The position numbers and the translations under genes were made by a program. The notes beneath the pieces were generated by a model. That model did not search any database. It was not told the DNA's origin and worked only from the letters and a program-made list of their open reading frames with translations. Positions 1-12,869 of a stretch of 64,000 nucleotides of DNA are shown here, one piece after another. The first letter of the stretch is position 1, and each line of letters opens with the position of its first letter. Origin of the DNA: Pomacea canaliculata (lineage: Eukaryota > Mollusca > Gastropoda > Architaenioglossa > Ampullariidae); NCBI RefSeq assembly GCF_003073045.1, contig NC_037598.1, positions 9,044,342 through 9,108,341 of the forward strand, written 5' to 3'.

Positions 1-706
1 GCTTATCTGGCACGGGAAAAAGATTGTGTCGAAAAAAAGAGACTTGTTAATACGAAAGACATCTGAAAGTGCCAAGAAATTGTAGAATCACGATCCTTGT
101 GTGTTTTCTTGTTTAGAACTCATAGAGAGGGGTTGTGCAAATGTTGAAGGGAACGAGGGATATAGAGGTCTTGCGGTGAAGCCTGCCTTTAAAGAAAGAA
201 AAAGGCAGCCACACTCACTTTTTACTTTATGGTGAATGTGGCATAAGAAGTATTTAATACCCCTTATCACCATGTGTTTCTTCATCTGAGACTTTGCTTC
301 TTTGTTTGTTTATATATTAGTTTGTTTGTTTGTTTGTTTGCTTGGTGGAGAGCGTTGGCGATCCTTAAAAAAAAGTTACTGGTGTAGTTACAAAGAAATT
401 CGCTGAACGTATTTTAAACAGCAAAAACTTCTCAGCGTGTTGTGATCTGAATTATCCGTTGTTATCTTTTTTTTTTTTTTTATCCCTCTCCTTCTTTTTC
501 TATCCTTTTCCATTTTCGTTTTTTTTTTTTCCTGTCTTCTCTCTTTTATCGGTCAAAGGAGGTGATCGAAATGATGTGTGCGTAACTTTTTATTTTTCCT
601 ACACCCTACTCTGCAACTACCATTAAAAGCGTAGTTGTTCATTTGCATTGTCCACTGTCCGTCCACCCCGACCCCTTCTTACCTTTCTCCTTCCAAAAAT
701 GTGCAG
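1..706. other. Upstream flank, no exon recognised
   Basis: No coding exon could be supported here. The stretch holds a short TTTG run (about 300-342) and poly-T/pyrimidine tracts around 465-545. The first ~95 residues of the amine oxidase that follows (N-terminal anchor and domain D2 start) should lie in this stretch or further left, but I could not see them. The last ~50 bases form the acceptor of the first visible exon, ending in AG at 705-706. Confidence 0.5.
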
Positions 707-3700
707 GTGCCGCTCAAGACAGCCGTACTGGGCTTTATAGACAGCGGCAGGCGCCGGCCAGGGCGGGCTGCCATTGCTGTCCTGTACAGGGGAGACCTGG
801 ACCCTCCTCGCGTAGAGGAGCACATCGTAGGGCCACTCCCCCGCCCCACGTACCATCGTCGTGCGACTAACCCGGCGTACCGCCACACCCCTATACCATT
901 CTGCAGGTGAGGCACCCTTCCACCTTTTCGCCTCAGATAGATTGATTAAGCGCTGAGTCACGTGAGTGTGCTTGGTAGATAACTCTTTAAATTTTTGGGC
1001 CCTTACCATCCCCACACACACCATTTTTTTTTTTTTTTTGAAACGACACGTGTCGAATGTGTGTGTGTGTGTCCGGTTAAAAAAATTTAGCGAGCAAAAA
1101 CTCAAGCTCAATATCTTATAAAATGTTTTTTCGGCAGCCGGCCTGTGGACTCGGTGGAGCGTCGGGAGTTGCGAACCTTCCTGAAGGGTGTCACGGCCGA
1201 GCTGTACCCGCTGCTGAAGAACAGTTACGGACTGAGCTACCACAACTGCAGCGCTGGCGTCGACTGCATGCTTTTGGTGGACCTCCCTCCCCGGGGGCTA
1301 GTCAGCGGCGAGCGGATCGTCGTGGTTCTGGGGGTACCGGCAGGTGGAGGGAGCTTCTCTCCATCCACTCGGCTTCGCGCTGCGGGTCGACCACTTGTCC
1401 ACCGACGTCAGAGATTGGCACGTGACCCGCGTGATGTACAATGGACAGATGTTCTACGAGACAGAGGACCTGATGGAGCGCTACAAGGTAAAATAGAGAT
1501 TGATGACATGATGTGTGGTTTACACCGTAAATCAAATATAGAGGACTTCATGGTTCTTTACGAAAGTACTTTCTACTTGCAACCTATAAAAAGAAAGACC
1601 TGAAGCATTCTTAACACATTGACTCCGTGGTTTCCAGGAAGAATCGCTTCGCCGGCTCCGCCTGGTAATGGATGTCTACGACCAAAAGTTTTCTTCCTAC
1701 GAACGAAGAGGCTCCGAACGTTTTGATGTTCCTGGTCAAGGGCCACGCCAAACCGAACCAGACGGTCGGCGCTTCAGAATCGATGGGCAGTTCGTGGAGT
1801 ACTTCGGCTGGAGCTTCAACTTCCGGTCACGGTCTGCTACTGGAATACAGCTCTTTGACGTCAACTTCCAGGTGAGTGCCAAAGGGACTGAGATTCGTTG
1901 TTAGGTTGTATTGCTCCCCTACATTGCAAGGTTTGCAGCCGCAGCTTAGGTGATGTCATTGTCTACTGATTTGTTATACTGTTAAACGTTATCCATGCAC
2001 TTCCGGTGGGAATACAGCTCACTTCTTTCATATTCTTTACTCGATTTTTATGTGTGTATGATGCTAGAATAACTAAATCATCGGTTCTATCGTGTTTGCA
2101 TTATTAGTTCCTTCCTTAATTTATCAGGTGGCTAAATACCTGTAGGTATAGACACTAGACACCCAGATAACAGAGTCGCACATGCTTAGATATATGAGCA
2201 CGCAAATACCTAACAACAAAAGTATCGAGACACTAAATGCCCGAATGCATATATTTGTAGACACCAGACATTCAAACGTATATAAACATCCAACACCTAG
2301 ACGCTAGACGTTAATCACAGACACCTAGACACAATACAGGCAACTGGAATCTCAGACACTGACACCAGATACCCATATACCTCGATATCATACCCAGATG
2401 CGCATGTGATTGTGTAAGCATGACTCGCCCGTGTGTGCTTGCTGCAGGACGGTCGAGTGGCCTATGAGATCGGGCTGCAGGAAGCCACCTGTCTTCTACT
2501 CCGGTCACAGCCCTGAAGTCAGCTCCATGGCTCTCTACGCGTCCTCCTGGCTCATTGGCGCCTCGTCGTTCGAGCTGGTACCCGGGGTAGACTGCCCCGC
2601 CACCGCGGCTTTCATTGACACCTACCACTTCGTCGACGGCGATTCGCCGCGACGCTACCGTAACTCCATCTGCGCCTTCGAGCTGAACATGGGGCTCCCG
2701 TTGCGCCGGCACTACACCTACGACACGGACGGCGGCTTCCGCTACTACGGCGGCACGACGGCCAACTGTCTGGTGCTGAGGACGATCGCCGCCATCTGGA
2801 ACAAAGATTATATATTCGACTATATCTTCTACCTGGATGGCAGCTTGGAGATCAAGGTCGCCACCACGGGCTACCTTCAGACGACCTTCGCTCTTCCCAG
2901 AGAACGGCCGTTCGGCTACCACGTGCACAACGAGGTCATCGGCAACATTCACCAGGACCTCTTCCATTTCAAAATCGACGTGGATGTGGGTGGCAGCGCA
3001 AACCGGTACGAAAAGCTAACGTTCCACGAGAAAGCCGAACCCAACTTTTGGTTCCCGAGCATCAACACGACAAAGATGTACTATCGTGAAACGCTGGTGG
3101 AAACGGAGAGGGAGTCAATCTGGGACCTCGAGCACAGTCACCTGCAGCACCACATCATCCTCAACCATAAGCTCGCCAACAGGTAGGCTGGCCGACGTTA
3201 AACCCACATAACGACTTAGTTCTAATTTCTGGGCGTCTATATTGTGTTGATGCTTTTATGTTGAATATCTAGTGCACTTCTTTTTTCTGGAATGAGTTGG
3301 TTTCTATGAAAATAACAACTGACACTTCGTCACCTTCATTAATATGATCATTGTGTATTCTCAGGTATAAAACTCGTCGAGGCTACCGAATTTTTCACCT
3401 GTCTCCGACAAGCTTTGTGCTCAAGAATTCGTCTGTGGGACAGGCTGCTGGATGGGCATCGTACCCGCTGGTCATAACTAAATACAAAGACATCGAGGAT
3501 GCAAGCTCCTCCATTTACGCCCAGGGTGACCCTTGGGACCCGGTAATAGACTTTAGGATGTATCTAGAAGACAACAACACCATTGTGGACGAGGATCTAG
3601 TTATATGGGCCACGCTGGGCAGCACGGCCGTTCCTCACGCCGAGGACGTGCCTAGTCCAACGACTACGGTAAATAAGTATTCCTTTATGCTAGCTCCCTA

Positions 3701-3890
3701 CAACTCTTTCGATCACTGCCCTTCTACTGTCATCAGCGATGCTGTGCATATTGTGCGAGAGGTGGGAGGCGGAGGAGGGGGTGAAGGCACTTTAAGAATA
3801 AACACATTCGGTACCTCCTCTGCCCAGCCATCTTGTTTACAGAGAGAATCTAGTCTTCGTGACTTTCGTGGCAGGACAGACGCTGCTTAA
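707..3890 (+). CDS. Copper amine oxidase (AOC-like), 5'-partial, TPQ tyrosine replaced by Lys
   Basis: Copper amine oxidases oxidise primary amines to aldehydes, H2O2 and ammonia using copper and a topaquinone made from a tyrosine. Exons are 707-906, 1138-1487, 1638-1871, 2448-3182 and 3365-3890, all with GT/AG borders; about 680 residues, matching human AOC3 from residue ~95 on. Hallmarks seen: VGPLPRPTYHR, GVDCP, the catalytic-base Asp (codon 2617-2619 in FIDTYHF), LPLRRH, copper ligands H-V-H (2920-2928), NDPWDP-like GDPWDP, and PHAEDVP with the third His (3636-3638). The cofactor motif N-Y-D-Y reads N-K-D-Y: codon 2803-2805 is AAA. Two one-base offsets interrupt the frame, near 1311-1323 and near 2490-2494; homology continues on both sides. 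A pseudoenzyme, a decaying copy, or a gene with assembly indels are all possible. The family call is firm. Confidence 0.93.
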
Positions 3891-3918
3891 CTATGCAAAC
3901 TGACGGATTGTTGGTGAA

Positions 3919-3928
3919 AATAAATAAA
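3919..3928 (+). terminator. Poly(A) signal of the amine oxidase gene
   Basis: Two overlapping AATAAA hexamers (3919-3924 and 3923-3928) lie about 30 bases after the amine oxidase stop codon, the usual place for cleavage and polyadenylation of a short 3' UTR. Confidence 0.7.
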
Positions 3929-3949
3929 GGTTCATTCTTGTGATAAAAG

Positions 3950-6900
3950 TGTTAAAAAAAGAAAACTGAATCCTCTATCCATTTCTTCGCTCATCGGGTC
4001 AGTTGTGGACGTCACTGACGTGTTGATGTCGCTGTCGATGTGGGACGATTAGTCGAGAGCTTTGCAACATGAAGCCACTATGTTTGATGATGATTAGAAA
4101 AGTTTCCGGCATCAATGGCTCCATTTGGGATAGCCGTGTGTTTTGCTGACAAAAACAAATGTTGGATGTTTTACTTAATTTTTAATTATTTTGTTATTTA
4201 CTTAAATTTAATTTACTTCATTTATTGTGAACATTCAATATTGTGGAACTCCAAGTATGAAGAACGGAGAACGAAATGTCTTGGCTTTGCTTGTCAGCAG
4301 AAGTTGCATTTTGTGTAGGAAATGCTGTGCACGCATGAAGGATGACTGGTTTCTTCCATGGAATTGGTGATTGAGTTATAATCAAGAGACACATTCTGTA
4401 ACGGTGAAGTTTGATCTCCTTTTTTCTTTTCTGGAAAATTTGTAAAATTCAACTTGAGCTATTATTTTCCCCTGACTTGTGAAATGCATGGTATTTAGTT
4501 TCTTCCGATCGATCATTTTATGCATATGGGTTTCCTTTTATTAATTTATCTCAGTCTTCATAATTTTCTTACTTAAAAGTAATTAACACAAGTTTGGCAG
4601 TATGAAAGATGGAAAGTTTTACGTTTGTTTATAGTTCGAACTTCATTCATTTTCGGCCACAGCCCCAATTGCATGACCTGGTGTGTACACACAGTATCTA
4701 CCGTCATATATATTACAGTGAGCTCTAAAATTGTGGGCAGACATCTGATTCATGCAATCTGCATCCTAAAATGTCATTCACGTGTACTCATAAATACGCT
4801 TTAACCGTAATAATAATAAATAAACGCGTATTTTCCCAACAGTCTTTGTAAGATAGTTTATAAAGGTATACACAGATATATCAAATACCCAGAGATCTTA
4901 TGCTTCTACTAACGAAAGACAGGTATAGGTTATCTAAATGCTATAATTTTCTTATATGTGTTAGGGTTTTGTAACTCGCTTCTTTATTTCTACAGTGTGA
5001 TATTATCTTTAGACTGCTAACGAATGTGCATGACTAAAAGAATTACGATTATTGCACATATATCTTTATCCAATTTTGCTGTTACATTTGTTTATAAATG
5101 TAGTGCATGCTGGTTGGTTCTTTAGCACTAAACAACATCCGATTCTTGCCGTGAAAAAAATCCAGTCCAGTGAGTAAGTATAAAATCCGAAGAAAACTGG
5201 TTTTTATAAAATTTACTAGAAGCCTTTTGCTACATTATATCACATATTTAATAACTATTTCTCTGTTATCATAAACGTTCAAGTATTAGAATATAAAAGT
5301 TTTATTTTGTACTAGAATAGCCCATATTTGTATGTAGTAATTCGACGAAAAAGCTAGAAGAGCAAAAAAAGTGCCGGGAGGTGTGTGCTTGTTTTGTTTT
5401 GTTTTTGTTTTTGTTTTTGTTTTTGTTTTTTTCGTCGACTTTTTAAGCTTGAAAAGTGCTCTCATTCCAGTTTTGTATTGCGTGTCGGGCTTAAATTATT
5501 TTTCACAGGCATACTTCAAAATGTTTCAGGATTAAACAAGTGATGTGTTTCTGTTTTCCAGTTCTTCTTTTACTTACGTACAATAATTCGGCCATAAAAA
5601 AACAGGAGCTTTGTCGAAATCACGGAAATGATGTTTTGTGGCACAGGAAAATGCTGGTGCTTTATCGGAAATGGTTTTTTTACGTTAATTATTAATTCTC
5701 GAACATCCGGTAATTTCCTCCCTTTGTGTTTTTTTCTCCCCTTTGTGGCTTTATTGCGATTCCTGTTTTGTAACTCGTGACTTCCTTAATCAGATTTCTT
5801 TCCTTTTCGGCGAGCTATTTGTCTTTCCTGTACAAAGGGTGGTAATTAAGTGAAACCTTATCTCCCTTTTCTAATTTCCTCCCGTTGTTTCACAGCGTGT
5901 GTGGGGTGTGTGTGAATGTGAGTAAGATCGAGTGTGTGCGTGTGGAAGAGAATGAGTGTGTGTGTGTGTGCCGTGCACTCGCGAGAAAGTTATACATCTT
6001 CCTTATTTTTATACTTTCCAATTTTTACCGATAATGTTTGGTGCATCGAGGAAACGCCCTGCATTTTGTTGTTATTTTTATTCTCAAGGCGCTCCAAAGT
6101 TCTTGAAATTTCCATCTTAATATATGATTTTTCTGATCAGATATTGTTTATTTACGTCTTCATTACTGTTTCAGAGGTCAAGCATTTAAAGGTATAGATG
6201 CCGATTGGTAATTACAAAGAATTCATCTTTCTAAAATTCTCATTTATCAAATTAAGAAAATCTGAAGCTTTGTTTTGAGAAAAAGACAAAATTTTGGTCG
6301 ATCATAGAGTTACGTTCATTTCAATCGTTTCTTTACCTATATCTTCATAGATTAAGATTTAGCACCACATTGCCTGTGCCTTGCTCACCTTAATTGTTAT
6401 TTTGTTGTGATAAGATTTTCACTATTATACGTCTGTTATGTTACGCCTGTTGCCAAGAACTGTTACTTGTGGATTTTCATTTGGTCTTACATGCGTGCCG
6501 ATACTTCACTTGCTCATAATATGACCTTTGTTAAGGTGATCATGTAACTTGTTTCGCTTTCAAGAATCATTTTGCCTCATTTACTTTCCCTCCCGTCGTC
6601 TGGACAAAGAAAGATAGCGGAATTTGTTATTTAATCAATAAATTTTTTTAACAGAAGAAATTACTGTTGCGGCGTTCTTCTCTTCAGTTGTATCGTCCAG
6701 TGATCTGACGCTTTGTGTGTGTGTGTCAGTGATGTAGGAAGATGCATGCTCAGCTTTATGGGGTAAACTCTATGCTGATAGTGAACGATGTTCGCACTCA
6801 TACATTACGAAAAAAATAAGGGGTACATGAATGCAGTCATGCACATACGCGCGCGCAGACGGTGGTAATATCACAACATACACTACTTTCAGTGTTAAAC

Positions 6901-7767
6901 GACAACGCAACACTTAACAAGAAACAAAACTTATTGAAAATGACTTACCCGGTTATCACAATCACAAGAAATTATGTAATATTCACAATAAGATATATAT
7001 ATAGGCTATCGTATTCATCACATTTAAGGTTTACAAGTCAGTGTGCCTCCCAAAAAATCTCCTGCGTCTTCTTTAACACCCTTTGTTGTTGTTGTTGTTG
7101 TTGTTTTGCAGTAAAGGGGTGTTTTTTCTTTCTTTAGATCGAGGGTTATATGTAAAAGGGCATATATAACCTTTTAGTTGCTTATATATTCTGTTACTCA
7201 CATAAATAAAGATTCTCTCTCTCCTTTTTTTGTACTTTGTGAAGAATCGCATCTCAAACATTGGGTGGTCAGCAAAAAGATAAACTGAAGTTACAAAATA
7301 TAAGCTTTATAAACATAGTGCACTTTTTCATGAGCGGTTGATAATGCCCGGGTGTGTGGTTGTGTACAGGTGTAGCTGAAATTGATGTGACAGAACATAC
7401 ACACGTAGCTTTCCTGTAGTAGCAGCAATTAACTGTATGATACAATGACCAGCAGAAACATCTTCCATGAACAAAGATAAAATGAAACTACTAATATCAG
7501 CATTGTCATATTTTTTCTTTGTTTTCAGGGGAACAAATCGAATGATCACCGTTTCCAACAGTCAAATCAAACGTGTTTTTGTTTCTGTGTATAAGTATAG
7601 TAAATTAATAACAGTGCGGATATGGTAACCCTACAATTCTTTGTCGCTTCAATTTCCTTGCATAAAAACACAACATAAGTTTAAAAAATATATATATGCT
7701 TGTGGTGACCGCAACGAACAAAGTGTTCTTTCAGTAACAGTTACCGCCCCTGGTCGGACATAACAAA
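3950..7767. other. AT-rich intergenic DNA
   Basis: No exon with recognisable protein similarity or conserved phase was seen on either strand. Contents are AT-rich unique sequence, a GTTTTT-type run at about 5390-5430, TG microsatellites near 5885-5965 and 6714-6728, and a short GTT run near 7083-7104. The last 60 bases before 7768 are more GC-rich and should contain the promoter and 5' UTR of the next gene. Confidence 0.5.
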
Positions 7768-10700
7768 ATGGCGTCAGATTCGAAGTTGAAATTTGGAAAG
7801 AGCGTAAAAGATCGTCTGGATGTAAGTTCAGTATTTAAAAAAAAACAAACAAGCAAACTAGAATTCCGAGTTGTAACTTTAGTACATTTGAAGTTTTAAG
7901 ATTTTTAGCAAACTATGATTGATTTTGTCTCTTTAAAGTGTATGGAAAGAGAGTTTCTTGCTAAAACACTTTATAATAATAAGTGGAATTTATAAAGCGC
8001 AGTATCTCAGCCAAAGGCGAACTCACTGTGAAGCATGTTGGAATGGAATCCAGCCAAAAGATCCAAACAGTGTACTTCAAAATAACGTGCTAGTTAATAA
8101 TATTTTTAACTTTTATTTCAGTTTTTCTCATGATTCCTATAAAGAAACCTATAGGGTTTAGTTTTAACCGATGCAAAAAATCAGCCTATCATCTGGTTTT
8201 TCAAAGGCAGTTTATTAACGATATATAGCTCCACTCCCCGCTTCATTCTGTTCAGCTCCATTTGTGACATACCCAGTAAATCTCAGCTTTGTACAAGCAC
8301 TTTAGCATTACGTCTAGTGTGCCATCTAAATAACGCACTAACTTTTAAGTGCTATTTGCATTTAAGGTAACGCATGAATGCACGCACATACACACACATA
8401 CATTCATACACTCAAGAATAGTGTTTGTCATGCTATGTCATTATATGATTTGTTTTATGTTACTCTCAACAGGCGTTAGCCTGCCCATATGTAGAGGATG
8501 CAGATGAAGCATGGGTTACGGAGCTTGTCTTCACACCTGGTGAACCAAGAATACGACTTTTACAATGGCTTTTGTCAAAGTGAGAAATTGATTTTGAACA
8601 ATTTATTGAGAAAAGCAGATTTAAAAACAATGTCAATTTAAAAATGTATTTTTCGTCCATGCTTAGCTCAACATACATAGGTCAGGTTTTATAATCTAAA
8701 CGTACCCTTTTTTATTAACAGTTTTATTAAGCTCTTTCAAATATCTTTGATAAATATTTCTTAATAAGTGTAAGCATACAATTTATCATTTTTGTTTTGT
8801 GCTTTTTATCAACGAAGGTTTGACACCAAAGCAGGGGAGTTGTTGGATACCCAGCATTCATTTGCAGAGACTAAAATGGACTCCAGAATACAAAGTATGA
8901 AGAAATAGAAGCTTCTAAAAAATTCTGTGTGAAAAAATCAAACTAAATACATGCAAGTTTTCCTCAATTGCTAATCTTTAATCATTTTTAAATAGGTGTG
9001 TTTTTATATTAAACTGTTTATTAAAAATGTATCAGTGTTTTAGAGACAGGTAAAGGTAATGATCAAAGCAGAGCAGAACTGGCAGAAATTCTTAAGTCAT
9101 GCATTGCTTAATGTTGGATATGCATGCTGAGAAATGTGTCATTAGACAATGCCAACATTGTGCAAACACCTTAGAATGTACTTATATATACCTATTTATT
9201 TATCATTATCAAGTAATATGTACTGTACACTATACTTGCTCTACTTGTTTGGCAGCACAGTAGCTAGGTTTGTTTAAACCATCATCACCACAAATACATG
9301 AGTAACGCATGTGGTATGATGGCTATAATGTCTTGATAGGAATCATTCAGCTTCGTTATAATCTTTTAAGATCACCATCATGTAAATGCATTCTATTGTT
9401 GACTGAATCTTCATTAAGCAGCACATAACTGTATCATTTTCCCAGTCCAAATAAAACCATAAGAATTTTTTGAAATATATTTTAAATATTTCACCATGTC
9501 ATTTAATTCTGTTATTTGTGTCAACAGAGATCCTTTATATTACCAGCAGCCTAGGGTTGTGTCGTTACAATGATGTTGATCTCATTAGGGTTAGTATTGC
9601 TTTTGTTGTGATCTTATCCCATTGGCACTTGAGCCAGATAAAGTATCAGTCTTAGGAACAAACTTTGCTGTCCATACTGTTTTCTGACATCACCTATGTC
9701 TAGACAAAGAGGACTTGATTCAGCATAAGAAAATTTTATTACTTTTTAATAAGTACAAATAATAATCAAAATATCAATATAATAATCAAGCCACAAGACA
9801 TTTATCAAGAATCAACATTTTGTAAAACTAAACTAGAGGCTCTTATGAGAAACAAAAATAGAAAATGATCATTGGATTTTTATAATTCAATTTAAGCATC
9901 TCAACCAGCAAAGCGAAACGCTGCAGATACAGCAAATGAGTATCAGATTATTTAATTGCACACACCAAGACGTTTTATGATGTGTTTGAGACAGGGTGAA
10001 AGTCATAAACTTATGAATTACCCAGTCATGGTGCTGTGTGAGTTTTAGGATTCACATTGATTACATGGCTACCAATTTTGCTTTTTGATTACAGGGCATG
10101 GAATCAGCCTCTGGGAGACAGGCTGCATTTTTTAACCGGCTGCTGGATATTGTTACAATTTGTGATATGGCTGAAGATCCCAAAACAAAGCACATGATAA
10201 CACCTGGAACTGTCAGGTGAGGTAAATTCATAATAGTACATTGTGTTTTGATGATACATTTAACTTGAGTATTATTGTTGTTGCAACAGTCCAGGAGTTG
10301 TTGCTTGTATTTAGAAGCTAGTGATGTGCAAGAATCAGAAAAAACTATAAGCGATGGTTGGATTCTTGATAATTTAACTTAACCATCTCAACCAGGAAAA
10401 TGAAATACTACAGATATATCAATTAAGGAAGAATCAAATATTTAATTTATATTTGCTATTTTTTTTTTATAAACACATTTTTTCCATTTTTTTAATTACA
10501 GTTCTTCAAGATCACTGGAAGAACAGTTGAATGCAGATACACGATTTATAGACACACTTGCATCATCTCATCTATCAGAATGCATGGTGACCCCAACCAT
10601 TGACCTTATTCCTCCTGACCTCCAGCGCCTTATGCCAGTAGACAGGTTAGTTATGCACTAAATATTTAAGACAGCACATACTGTGCACTTGCGATTGCAT

Positions 10701-12742
10701 GTACATACGTATGTTATGTATGCATTTTCTGGGTACCTTTAATCTATTTAATCTGTCCACAAATGTGTTTAAACATATTGTTATTATCATAACATTTTTA
10801 TATTTGTGAGGTGAGTTAAATAATCTTTATTAATGATAGGCATTGTAGTTATTGCTTCTGTGAAGTTACTATATCTAACTCCTTTCCCTACTCTTCCAAA
10901 ACAAATTCTCAGAAAAAATAAATAGCCATTACTAGGTTTACATTTGCTATTTAAGGAAATATTTTGATTTGCATTTCTATTTCAGTCCCCAACCACCCAG
11001 CTTTGAGTCACTTTTAGTAACATGCCGAAAGGTGGAAGAAAGTATCAAACGCCAGCTGGATGTGCTGGTCAAATTACATGAAAGGGTCAGTGATTTATTT
11101 TTCACCATATGAATAGAGGGAACAAAAGTGTTGCATCTGTAAACTTCATATACAAAAGAATCACAAAATCATTTTACAAATTTTCTGCTTAAAATGTGTC
11201 TGGCACTTTCCATAAATGTGCTGCCATTAAAAGATATGTCAACAACAGTGGCAGTGGCCACCACCACCACAACCATCATCATAATCATCATCATTCTTCT
11301 TCTTCTTTTTTTATTCCTTTTCATCACCAGTGGATCATAGGTCTGGTCATTTGCGGTTTTTGTAGCATGAGTTGTTTTACAAAGTGGGGTTGCTAGCCCC
11401 ACGCCCAACCCTCCTCCTTCATCCAGGCAAAATGAAATATGAAATTTCATATGTCTGCCTTATTGCAAAATGTGATAAAACCTCCAACCTGAGGTCTTAG
11501 GCTTTCAGACTTCTAATGCCAAGTGGTTTGCTTCAGATCCCCTTGGCAAATTTTATTTATATATTTTAACTTGTGTTTCTAAGTGATTTCAGACACTGGT
11601 GTTACAGTTCTGTCAAAAAATTATCAAATGAAGTTTCTAAATTCATTAAACTTAATCTGTGACATAACTTCATGCCATCTTATACTGAATGCTCTACTTT
11701 GCAGCCAGCATATGAAAGTGGGCAAATGCAACTTGCAGGTCGTACACTAAGTATAGTATTGCATGAGTTGGGGCAGCTGACTTTAAGTTTTACCTTGAGC
11801 TGTGAGACACATTTGCGGCCCTGGTGTAATCGGCCTCAGCCACAGTTGTCACACCTGGGTCCAACACTTAAGCGAGTCCATGGCCTCCAGCAAAAGTTCT
11901 TTCAGGTGAACTTGACTTTTTGTTATTGTGTTCAGATCTTATAAAAACAGGAGGTGGAATAGTCTTGCTTACCAAAGCCTAAGAATCTTATCAATTTAAA
12001 AAATAACATTAATCTGTTGTGTGTGTATATATAATATAGAAAGCAAAATTCTGGGAAAGTGAATGCATTAACCACTCTTATTTTTTACTAAAATGCTTAA
12101 AATATATTTATTACAGTTGCTGATGTCATTGCACCAGATCCGACAGACATGCACCAGTCTTAGTCAAGATGACATCAGTAAAGACATTAAATCCAGTCGA
12201 TACACAGAGCTGTTTGGTAATCTTTTTTTTTTTTTTTTTTAGATGGCAGAACTTTTTTGCTTGTGTTTTTGTTTTTTTGTACACCAATAGAAAATGAGTA
12301 TTGCTATGTAACATTTCTATTTGGATGTTATCATTGTTTTGCCTTTCTAAAAAAAGTAAGAGCATCATAAAGCTTTTATTATATATTTGAGCTCTAAATC
12401 ATACAGATTGTTATCAAATAATTCATTCTTCACCCACCTTTACTGTTCATATCTGTTAATATTAAAGTGTGATTAAACTCAAATCACAAAATGGAGTATA
12501 TTTCAATTGTACATCAGAAGATGAATTATAAACTCATAGCATTCATTAAGACTCCCAGAAGTAACCACATCAAATCATGCAGTACTTAATATATACTTTT
12601 TTGTTTTGTTCATTTAACAGAGGAGGCAAGCCAAGCTGCAGCAAAGACATTTCAGAAATGTGTGGAGGTTTTGGAGGTTTCTGTGCAACGGCAAAACCAA
12701 AGTCCATCAACTTCCCTATGCTCATCATTTGTAAAATCTTAG
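7768..12742 (+). CDS. haus7: HAUS augmin-like complex subunit 7
   Basis: HAUS7 is one of eight subunits of augmin, which recruits gamma-tubulin to spindle microtubules so that new microtubules branch from old ones. Ten exons keep one frame: 7768-7821, 8473-8579, 8818-8894, 9528-9589, 10095-10216, 10502-10645, 10986-11085, 11705-11905, 12117-12216, 12621-12742. Together 1089 bases, 362 residues, against about 368 in human HAUS7. The start has a good context (acaaaATGG). Family marks: CPYVEDADE near the N terminus, LLQWLLSK, LYITSSLGLCRYNDVDLI, and a C-terminal helical part with LSIVLHELGQLTLSF and LKRVHGLQQKFFQ. The 62-base fourth exon was placed by phase and by the conserved LC-x-x-x-D motif. 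No frameshift or stop. Neighbours are functionally unrelated. Confidence 0.9.
7972..8035. repeat. Dispersed repeat copy (intronic)
   Basis: This piece in HAUS7 intron 1 (ataataagtggaatttataa onward, then agcgcagtatctcagcc) closely matches 17333-17395 in an IFRD intron. The shared core runs through 'tatctcagccaaaggc'. Two copies in neighbouring genes show it is interspersed; a SINE-like or non-autonomous origin is likely but no ends could be defined. Confidence 0.6.
11255..11310. repeat. CAC/CAT and CTT trinucleotide microsatellite
   Basis: An imperfect run of CAC, CAT and CTT triplets in HAUS7 intron 7. It can be translated as a His-rich peptide but lies between two well-supported exons and has no splice signals of its own, so it is simple repeat DNA. 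Confidence 0.8.
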
Positions 12743-12857
12743 ATATCTGCAGAATTTCCAGTGTGGGACCAGTAAATGAACTTGTTGCTTTTCACGAGCT
12801 ATTTTTGTTAAGTCCTATTATTTATTCACACACTGAGTAATAACCAGTGATGCCTGT

Positions 12858-12863
12858 AATAAA
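12858..12863 (+). terminator. Poly(A) signal of HAUS7
   Basis: AATAAA about 115 bases after the HAUS7 stop codon, the first such hexamer downstream of the gene. Confidence 0.55.
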
Positions 12864-12869
12864 AAGAAG

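Noticed and set aside
623-1243. 206-codon minus-strand frame over the amine oxidase
   Set aside because: It is antisense to two well-supported GC-rich amine oxidase exons and spans their intron; no homology of its own.
11196-11396. His-rich small ORF
   Set aside because: Lies in a HAUS7 intron and is a CAC/CAT microsatellite.
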